Assembly: GCA_937121005.1 (NCBI GenBank)
Contig: CAKZKB010000603.1
Span: 1 to 29,140 of the forward strand
Reading direction: 5' to 3'
DNA: 29,140 nt
From: an uncultured cyanobacterium
GTDB lineage: Bacteria; Cyanobacteriota; Cyanobacteriia; Cyanobacteriales; Geitlerinemataceae
Numbering within the stretch: the first letter of the stretch is position 1; every line of letters begins with the position of its first letter. Below, piece by piece: positions 8,127 through 14,114 of the stretch. The notes under the pieces are model-generated. The model had not been told where the DNA came from. It did no database searches and saw only the letters and a program-made list of their open reading frames with translations. The position numbers and the translations under genes were made by a program.

Positions 8127-8247
8127 AAGGATGAAGGAGGAAGGATGAAGGATGAATTAAGGATGCAGGATGAAACAGGTACGATGTATAAGGTGCGAGG
8201 TTGTATTCCCCCCAATCCCCCAATCCCCTTGTCCCTCAATCTCCCAA
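8127..8247. repeat. Simple repeats: AAGGATGA-type and C-rich tract
   Basis: Two repeat types fill the convergent spacer between the DUF2993 and ArsR genes: imperfect AAGGATGA units (8127-8175) and a C-rich tract of CCCCCAAT type (8208-8247). The same two types occur in the opposite order and orientation at 9221-9343, so they form a mirrored pair around arsR-accB. Confidence 0.7.
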
Positions 8248-8248
8248 T

Positions 8249-8644
8249 TCAGAGTTTCCCATTCGACGACTCTACCCTACCGGCCGCACTCTCTTGGCGA
8301 TCGGCCAGACCGAACTCCCGAAAATGTTGCGCCTGCTGTTCGATGCGGGCCGCCAAGCGATCGCACACCAGATGGCACAAGTCAAAAATCAGATCGTCTT
8401 CCACCCGATAGAACGCCGAAGTGCCCTCCGTGCGTCGGTTGAGGATTCCCGCTTGCAACATCACCTTAAGATGCTTGGAGACGTTGGCTTGACTCGTCGC
8501 CGTCGCCTCCACCAAGTCTTGAACGCATCTCTCCTCGTGGCGGAGCAAATTCAGCAGCCGCAAGCGCATGGGTTCGCTCAAGATGCCGAAATATTCGGCA
8601 ACCTGCTGGGTAACTTCGGGGGGAATTTGCGGCAGGGGTTTCAT
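8249..8644 (-). CDS. ArsR/SmtB family winged-helix transcriptional regulator
   Basis: This 131-residue protein has the ArsR-family winged helix-turn-helix: FGILSEPMRLRLLNLLRHEERCVQDLVE, the recognition-helix motif SQANVSKHLKVM (about 51-62), and the wing around RRTEGTSAFYRV (70-81). Cys40 stands at the start of the region where ArsR has its metal-binding cysteines, but the paired cysteine is absent (CVQD, not CVCD). Cys90 and Cys94 lie in the C-terminal dimerisation helix. A metal or redox ligand is therefore possible but not established. The ATG at 8644 is preferred over a TTG two codons upstream. It follows accB by 70 bases on the same strand and may be read with it. Confidence 0.85.
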   Translation of the reverse strand: MKPLPQIPPEVTQQVAEYFGILSEPMRLRLLNLLRHEERCVQDLVEATATSQANVSKHLKVMLQAGILNRRTEGTSAFYRVEDDLIFDLCHLVCDRLAARIEQQAQHFREFGLADRQESAAGRVESSNGKL

Positions 8645-8714
8645 AAGCAAACAGTGAGAAAGCGATCGATCCCAAAATTGTAGCAGCTAAGCTGACCCGA
8701 GGGACAGCCCTATG

Positions 8715-9188
8715 CTAACCGTTCGGGGATCGAGACGGCTGGACGCGCATCAGAGGTTGTTGGTATTCGACGGGTTCTCCATTTTCCACTAAAATTTCCA
8801 TTATCTGGCCGCTAGTTTCCGCTTCAACTTCGTTCATCAATTTCATCGCTTCGATAATACAAACCGTCTGGCCCGTCTCGATGCGATCGCCCACCTCTAC
8901 AAACGGATCCTCGTCCGGGGCCGGAGATCGATAGAACGTTCCCACCATCGGCGAGACAATTTCGACCCACTTGGGATCCGTCGGCGGCGGGGAGGGGGTC
9001 GGAGCCGCCGCCGCCGTTGCGGGCACCTCCGCTACCGCCGCCGGGGCCACCGGAACGGTTACAGCCGTACCGCGATCGCTTTTACGCAAGGCGAGCTCGA
9101 AGTCGCCACTTTTTAGGGTCAGTTCCGCGATCGTCGTTTCGTCGAACGCACTTAACAATTCGCGCAGTTGTTGAAAGTCCAATTGCAC
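8715..9188 (-). CDS. accB: Biotin carboxyl carrier protein of acetyl-CoA carboxylase (BCCP)
   Basis: This 157-residue subunit carries the biotin that shuttles CO2 from biotin carboxylase to carboxyltransferase in malonyl-CoA synthesis. The N-terminal helical region (FQQLRELLSAFDETTIAELTL) is followed by an Ala/Pro-rich linker (about 44-72) and the biotinyl domain (about 75-150). The latter has the hallmark EAMKLMNE; the biotinylated lysine is residue 116. The start is uncertain: GTG at 9188 aligns with cyanobacterial homologues but overlaps the only Shine-Dalgarno (GAGG), while a TTG two codons later has correct spacing and gives an N-terminus like E. coli BCCP. It lies downstream of efp on the same strand, the common cyanobacterial efp-accB arrangement. 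Confidence 0.95.
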   Translation of the reverse strand: MQLDFQQLRELLSAFDETTIAELTLKSGDFELALRKSDRGTAVTVPVAPAAVAEVPATAAAAPTPSPPPTDPKWVEIVSPMVGTFYRSPAPDEDPFVEVGDRIETGQTVCIIEAMKLMNEVEAETSGQIMEILVENGEPVEYQQPLMRVQPSRSPNG

Positions 9189-9220
9189 CTCTTTTGAGTA
9201 TCCTCGAGTGTGAAAGAAAG

Positions 9221-9382
9221 GGAGTTGGGGAATTGGGGATTAGGGGATTAGGGGGTGGGGGGGAGGAGGAATTAGGGGTTTGGGGAATTGGGGAATTAGG
9301 GGGAAATTGATATTCATCCTTCATCCTTCTGAATTCATCCTTGAAACCTCGCCCCTCGTACCTCGTACCTCACACCTCGTCC
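9221..9382. repeat. G-rich tract and simple repeats between efp and accB
   Basis: The plus strand at 9227-9303 has at least eight runs of four or more G separated by short AATT/ATTA loops, a strong G-quadruplex pattern. The minus strand, which carries efp and accB, is the C-rich strand here. At 9313-9343 there are TCATCCTT units, the reverse complement of the repeats at 8127-8175. At 9346-9382 there are CCTCGTA-type heptamers. Confidence 0.75.
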
Positions 9383-9383
9383 C

Positions 9384-9944
9384 TTAATTCTCCCGTCCCA
9401 GATAGCTATCGTTACGAGTATCGATTTTAATCCGCTCGCCGATGGACACGAACAAGGGGACGTTAACCTGGGCCCCGGTTTCGACGATCGCGGGTTTGGT
9501 GCCCCCAGTGGCCGTATCGCCTTTAACCCCCGGATCGGTTTCGGTGACTTCCAACACCACCGTCGTCGGGAGTTCCACCTCCAACACCTGACCGTTCCAG
9601 AACAAAACGTTGACTTCCATTCCTTCTTTGAGGTACTTGACCCCGGCCCCCACTTGGTCTTCGTTGAGGCGGGCCTCCTCGAAGGTTTCCATATCCATCA
9701 GCACGAACTGTTCGGCATCTTTATAGGTATATTGCATCGTCCGCTTTTCCAAGGTGGCTTGGGGCACGGTTTCCCCGGCCCGGAAGGTTCGATCGACGGT
9801 GTTCCCGGTTTGGACGTTTTTCAATTTTGTCCGCACGAATGCCGATCCCTTACCGGGTTTGACATGGAGAAACTCCACCACGCGCCAGACGGCCCCATCG
9901 AGCTCGATGCTCATGCCAGTTCTAAAGTCGTTAGAGGAAATCAC
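9384..9944 (-). CDS. efp: Translation elongation factor P
   Basis: This 186-residue EF-P relieves ribosome stalling at polyproline stretches. It has the three expected domains: N-terminal KOW-like domain with the loop HVKPGKGSAF (Lys32 at the tip, the residue modified in other bacteria), the central OB domain (RTMQYTYKDAEQFVLMD), and the C-terminal OB domain ending with the EF-P signature GAQVNVPLFVSIGERIKIDTR. Start: the reading frame is open a further 24 codons upstream, but the GTG at 9944 gives the conserved N-terminus ISSNDFRTG and has AGGA at 9 bases. It precedes accB on the same strand. Confidence 0.96.
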   Translation of the reverse strand: MISSNDFRTGMSIELDGAVWRVVEFLHVKPGKGSAFVRTKLKNVQTGNTVDRTFRAGETVPQATLEKRTMQYTYKDAEQFVLMDMETFEEARLNEDQVGAGVKYLKEGMEVNVLFWNGQVLEVELPTTVVLEVTETDPGVKGDTATGGTKPAIVETGAQVNVPLFVSIGERIKIDTRNDSYLGREN

Positions 9945-10233
9945 GGAATTTTGTCCTATCGCACAACGCTCGGCATTTACTTTAGCATTATTCGAGGGTG
10001 GGGAACAATTCGGCAACGAGCTCCCGAAACAGCAGGCGCACCGCCTTGGCGCAAACCGTCAAACTCACGTGACGTTATCGATCGTCTTAATTTGTGCGCC
10101 GAGGCACTTTTTCAGAACGGGCGGGGCCACCCCCTTCCCCCTATCTTACCGATCGCCTCCCTCATTGCCCTAGCGATGGCTAACTTGGGGATTTATCTCA
10201 GCGCGATAGGTGCGCGTCGCGTACTGACAACAT

Positions 10234-13191
10234 TTAATCATCGTCAAAATCGAAGCGCTCCGGGATCTTGGATTGCGCTGCTTTATAATGTTGGTGGCAC
10301 AACCAACGATATTCTCCCGTATAGGTTGGCATCCGTGTTAATCCCCAGTCAGCTTCGGTAGGGTCGAGGTCTTTTAACAACGATTGTAGCGCTAAAATGC
10401 CCGATCGCTCGGCATGGTTTAACAATGGGTTGCGATCGGAACCGCCATCGAACCTCACCTCGCCCTCTAGCAATCCTGCCGTGCCTTGCTTCATCATTTC
10501 CAGGTGATTCTCTAAGTCTAACCCGTCGATCGTCCCTTCGCCAAAAAATAAATCTGTCCCCGGTGCGGCCATGGGAACGACTGTTTTTAACACGCGAGCG
10601 ATAAAATTAGCATAAGGGGAAATCCGCCGCAACCACTCCCGCGTGGCATCAAATTCGTACACCCCTTTACCCGGATCGCTGTCGCAAACCCGATGCTGAC
10701 AACCTTCGGCTTCGCACCACAAATACAGGCGATATTTCTTGGCTGTCATACGTCGCCAATTGCCATCGACGGGTTCAAAATCAAACAGTCGAGGCGTATG
10801 TTTGGTTTCGGAGGCGATCGCCTGCAAGACAGCGAGAAAATAGTTGGCGACTCGGCTTTCCCATTCTCGCAAGCTGTCGCGAATCTCATCGAAACCGCGA
10901 TCGAGTTTAGTTTCAATTCTCGCCAGTTGTGCTTTCGGTTCTTCTTCCACAAACCCGTATAGCAACTCGAGAATATTTTGCCTTGTACGACAGACTTGGC
11001 AGCGAATGGTTTCGTCGCCTTCTTCGTGGAATTGTTTGAGAGAATCGATATAAAAGCGTCCGGCGCAGGGTTTCCCTTGCGGTTTTTCTCGACAAGGAAC
11101 GGCGAAATGATAGCGATTTTTCATGCCGGGCCAGTTGTCGGTAATTAGTTTTTGGATCGTCGTTTGGATAACATTGGTAAAATACTGCGGCCAGACCGCT
11201 TCCACGCAGACATAAAACTCGCGATCGCGCAATTCTAGCATAGCTTCGCCGTGTTTTTTGTTGCGGAGAAACATTCCTTTTTGCCAGTGCAGGCGATGTT
11301 CTTTACCATCGTTGTCTCGCTGAGAATAGGCGTAGTCGTGCGTGCGGACGATCGTCCAGGGAACCAAACCCGGCGGCGATTCTTCCATGACACAAACGAT
11401 CGCGAGTCGCCGACAGTTGGGGGCGATTTCCTCTTCGGGAAGCCAGGGCAAACTCGGACGCACTTGCGGGACGTGCTGAGCAACTAAGCTGGCAGTTCCA
11501 TCTTCTAAACGATAGCACACATCGTACTTTTCCATCAAGATTAAAAAGAACGGATACAGCTTCGGATCGAAGCGAGTTTCGCCGTCTGCGGGATATTCCC
11601 ACCACACTTGTTTGAGGCGATCGTCGGGTAAAATGCCATCCATGTCTTGGGTGGTTTTATCTTCGAGAACGAAGCCGATCGCTTTTGTCAGCCATTCCGG
11701 TTGCAGTACCACATCGTCTTTAAGGCGATCGTCGTCGCTATAGTAAACAATGTAGCCGAGATCGTGCATCAAATCGGCCAAGGTTTTGGTCGCCAACTCG
11801 TCCAAACCGTAGCGAGAGGCGACGCTTTCAAACTCACTGTATTTTATTCGAGGTGCGTCGAGTGCCAGCAATTCGTCTCGCGTTTCTTGCCAGCGACGGC
11901 TAAATGGCATCCCCATTTGTTCGAGATCTTTAGCAGTGTCGGCGATAATATTCTTGAGTTCGGCGATGCCAACTTTCTCGCCAGTGGTTTCGTCGTCTAC
12001 CAAGCTATCGACTTCGTGGAAACCGACAATAATCTTGCCAAATTTTTGCTGCAAAACGGGTTTATCGATTCGGGCGATTCGCTGTCCGGTTTTGCAGTGC
12101 GTGGAAACAATAATCACTCGGGCTTCGTCGCCAACTCGCAAGCGAATAATATCCAGCCAGTCTTCAATTTGGCACTGTTGAACGCCTTTTCTCGGTTCCC
12201 AAAGCAGCAAATAGAGAGAACGGCGACTGAAGAAAAACTGATGCGTGACGCGATAGACTTCCTGTCCGCCAAAATCCCAAGCGTTGAGTTGAATCTCAAC
12301 ATTTTCTAAGTCGGAATGGGGCAAGTATAGCGATTGGACATCGATTTTAATGCCGTGCGTGGTCGGTTCGTCGGAGCGGGGTTCTTTCCCGGTTAAGGCT
12401 TTGAACAGTGTGGTTTTGCCGACACCCCCTTCGCCAACAAAAACGAGTTTGGCTTCGTAAAGGGGATCGCTGTCACTGAGGCTGCGAAGATAGGTTTTGA
12501 GTTCTTCGAGTCCGCGATCGTAGGCAGTCTTTAATGCTAGATTAAGAGGATTTCCATCGAGATAGAGTCCTTGTAAGTTATTGATATAGCTAATGGATTT
12601 TGGGAGATGGATCAGTTGGTTATATGGGAGCTTCAGATATTGTAAATGGTTGAGATTAGCGATGGCTTCTGGCAGATGAGTAAGTTGGTTGTGGGAGAGA
12701 GACAGGACTTGTAAATTATTGAGATTAGCAATAGCTTCCGGCAAATCGGTCAGTTGGTTGTTTTCGAGATACAGGGTTTCTAAATTGGTGAGATTAGCGA
12801 TGGCTTCCAAGAGTTCTGTTAGTTGGTTGTTTGCAAGATCTAGGTGTTGTAAATTATTGAGATTGGCGATGGCTGCTGGCAAGTGGGTCAGTTGGTTGTG
12901 GGAGAGAGACAGGACTTGTAAATTATTGAGACTAGAAATAGCTTCCGGCAAATGAGTCAGTTGGTTGTTTTCGAGATATAAATATCGTAAATCATTGAAA
13001 TTGGCAACAGCGTCTGACAGGTGGGTTAGTTGGTTGAAAGAGAGAGATAATCGTTGTAAATTGGTGAGACAGGCAATCTCTTCCGGTAATTCCGTAATTC
13101 CTCGCTCGGACAAATCTAACACTGTTGTATTATTTCGCCGTGCTTCTTCGAGGATCGCCAGTAGTTCGTCGCGGCTTATCGCCTTTGCCAT
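10234..13191 (-). CDS. ROCO protein: leucine-rich repeats, Roc GTPase and COR domain
   Basis: This is a 985-residue bacterial ROCO protein. Nine leucine-rich repeats of 23 residues (about 21-220, pattern LxxLxxLxLxxNxLxxLPxxIxx) are followed by a Roc GTPase domain (about 246-400). Roc has the P-loop GEGGVGKTT (253-261), a THGI switch I, the switch II motif WDFGGQE (306-312), and a G4 site STHCK (364-368) that lacks the usual aspartate. The COR dimerisation domain follows (about 410-650). The C-terminal 300 residues hold a C-x7-C ... C-x2-C cluster that may bind zinc, a short coiled coil (IETKLDRGFDEIRDSLREWE) and a domain I do not recognise. Roc-COR proteins are dimerisation-regulated GTPases; their roles in cyanobacteria are unknown. 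The ATG at 13191 has GAAGG five bases upstream and fits better than an in-frame ATG 66 codons earlier. Confidence 0.9.
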   Translation of the reverse strand: MAKAISRDELLAILEEARRNNTTVLDLSERGITELPEEIACLTNLQRLSLSFNQLTHLSDAVANFNDLRYLYLENNQLTHLPEAISSLNNLQVLSLSHNQLTHLPAAIANLNNLQHLDLANNQLTELLEAIANLTNLETLYLENNQLTDLPEAIANLNNLQVLSLSHNQLTHLPEAIANLNHLQYLKLPYNQLIHLPKSISYINNLQGLYLDGNPLNLALKTAYDRGLEELKTYLRSLSDSDPLYEAKLVFVGEGGVGKTTLFKALTGKEPRSDEPTTHGIKIDVQSLYLPHSDLENVEIQLNAWDFGGQEVYRVTHQFFFSRRSLYLLLWEPRKGVQQCQIEDWLDIIRLRVGDEARVIIVSTHCKTGQRIARIDKPVLQQKFGKIIVGFHEVDSLVDDETTGEKVGIAELKNIIADTAKDLEQMGMPFSRRWQETRDELLALDAPRIKYSEFESVASRYGLDELATKTLADLMHDLGYIVYYSDDDRLKDDVVLQPEWLTKAIGFVLEDKTTQDMDGILPDDRLKQVWWEYPADGETRFDPKLYPFFLILMEKYDVCYRLEDGTASLVAQHVPQVRPSLPWLPEEEIAPNCRRLAIVCVMEESPPGLVPWTIVRTHDYAYSQRDNDGKEHRLHWQKGMFLRNKKHGEAMLELRDREFYVCVEAVWPQYFTNVIQTTIQKLITDNWPGMKNRYHFAVPCREKPQGKPCAGRFYIDSLKQFHEEGDETIRCQVCRTRQNILELLYGFVEEEPKAQLARIETKLDRGFDEIRDSLREWESRVANYFLAVLQAIASETKHTPRLFDFEPVDGNWRRMTAKKYRLYLWCEAEGCQHRVCDSDPGKGVYEFDATREWLRRISPYANFIARVLKTVVPMAAPGTDLFFGEGTIDGLDLENHLEMMKQGTAGLLEGEVRFDGGSDRNPLLNHAERSGILALQSLLKDLDPTEADWGLTRMPTYTGEYRWLCHQHYKAAQSKIPERFDFDDD
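12532..13131 (-). repeat. LRR-encoding 69-base tandem repeats
   Basis: This part of the ROCO gene encodes nine leucine-rich repeats with a 69-base period. Two 89-base segments, 12683-12771 and 12890-12978, are near identical (about four mismatches) and exactly 207 bases apart, i.e. three repeat units. This points to a recent in-frame expansion or gene conversion. Confidence 0.8.
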
Positions 13192-13437
13192 GTTACCTTC
13201 CCCTCGCCGTGTCGCGACCCATTTCGGAGACTTCGCCTCCAGTCTACCACAACTTGTCGGTGGGGTTAAAGCATGAAACCCAACAACGATAAGCGATCGC
13301 CTTGGACATTCTCCACTCGGCTCTATGGTAAAATGAAACTGTAGTTGTGGATCTGGTCGCGATCGCGTTTGTTCGGCGATCGCGTACAATCAATAACAGA
13401 GACGATCGCCTCGATAATTTAAAGCAGCAGCCCGTAG

Positions 13438-13497
13438 GGTGTGTTGCGGCGGGGATCGATGATGGGTTTAAACAAAAATGTGAATTTCGCAGCAACG
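13438..13497. mobile_element. 60-base palindromic (MITE/REP-like) element, copy 1
   Basis: The element begins GGTGTGTTGC and ends GCAACG followed by CACC, giving near-perfect 10-base inverted ends around a 40-base core containing GTTTAAAC. The flanks GTAG and CACCACGTCCCGG that surround it here are joined directly at 13791-13807, so that position is an 'empty site'. It encodes nothing and would need a transposase in trans. Confidence 0.55.
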
Positions 13498-13546
13498 CAC
13501 CACGTCCCGGATGTTGATACGATCTGCATGGGGTGATGATGCCAAA

Positions 13547-13635
13547 ATAACCGTTATGGTTCAAGGGGTTTTATGAATGGTGCGTTATGCGGAAATCCCA
13601 TCGGTTGGTAACGATTGGCATTTTCTTTCCGCATA
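13547..13635. repeat. Stand-alone copy of the 87-base hairpin repeat
   Basis: This copy begins ATAACCGTTATGG and contains a hairpin whose arms GGTGCGTTATGCGGAAA and TTTCCGCATAACGCACC are 17-base perfect inverted repeats around a loop of about 38 bases. It is followed by CCCTAC and a copy of the chemoreceptor gene's end. Confidence 0.75.
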
Positions 13636-13642
13636 ACGCACC

Positions 13643-13686
13643 CTACTCTACTTTAAACCGCCCGACGCTGGCTTGCAACTCCTCAG
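13643..13686 (-). pseudogene. Duplicated 3' end of the seven-GAF chemoreceptor gene
   Basis: Forty-four bases match 14115-14158 with two mismatches and still encode the last residues EELQASVGRFKVE and the TAG stop on the minus strand. Sequence upstream of this fragment is repeat DNA, so it is a dead copy of the gene's end carried along with the hairpin repeat. Confidence 0.8.
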
Positions 13687-13691
13687 TCCAT

Positions 13692-13748
13692 GTGTTGCGG
13701 CGGGAATTGATGATGGGTTTAAACAAAAATGTGAATTTCGCCACAACG
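13692..13748. mobile_element. Palindromic element, copy 2
   Basis: This is a second copy of the element at 13438-13497, with the same core (ATGATGGG, GTTTAAAC, AAAAATGTGAATTTCGC) and a few differences. It lies directly after the duplicated gene tail at 13643-13686. Confidence 0.55.
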
Positions 13749-13844
13749 CACCATGTCCTGTATGGTATAATCCGGGAGCGATCGCAGCCCGTAGCACCAC
13801 GTCCCGGATGTTGATACGATTTGCATGGGGTTGATGATGCCAAA

Positions 13845-14107
13845 ATAACCGTTATGGTTCAAGATTTTACGAATGGTGCGTTATGCGGAAATCCCATCGA
13901 TCGGTAACGATTGGCGTTTTCTTTCCGCATAATAACCGTTATGGTTCAAGATTTTACGAATGGTGCGTTATGCGGAAATCCCATCGGTTGGTAACGATTG
14001 GCGTTTTCTTTCCGCATAATAACCGTTATGGTTCAAGGGATTTTATGAATGGTGCGTTATGCGGAAATCCCATCGATGGGTAACGATTGGTGTTTTCTTT
14101 CCGCATA
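13845..14107. repeat. Three tandem copies of an 87-89 base hairpin repeat
   Basis: Units start at 13845, 13932 and 14019 (ATAACCGTTATGG...). Each holds the left arm GGTGCGTTATGCGGAAA. The first two units have the right arm shortened to TTTCCGCAT by the junction with the next unit; only the last keeps the full TTTCCGCATAACGCACC, followed by CCCTAC. Each unit also encodes an MRKSHR...FFPHN peptide in one frame, which is a by-product of the repeat and not a gene. The last unit ends 8 bases from the stop codon of the chemoreceptor gene. Confidence 0.85.
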
Positions 14108-14114
14108 ACGCACC

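Larger units (their letters stand above)
13192..14114. other. 923-base gene-free repeat region
   Basis: This spacer between the chemoreceptor gene and the ROCO gene (both minus strand) contains no credible gene. From about 13427 on it is built from copies of a few palindromic and tandem elements, listed separately. 13192-13426 holds several HIP1 octamers and whatever promoter drives the ROCO gene; no convincing -35/-10 pair was found. Confidence 0.7.

Noticed and set aside
9654..10361. 235-codon plus-strand ORF over efp and the spacer
   Set aside because: Antisense shadow of efp and the ROCO end; no ribosome site and no domain.
13845..14107. Possible CRISPR array
   Set aside because: The repeated unit is 87 bases with no variable spacers of constant size, and no cas genes are present.
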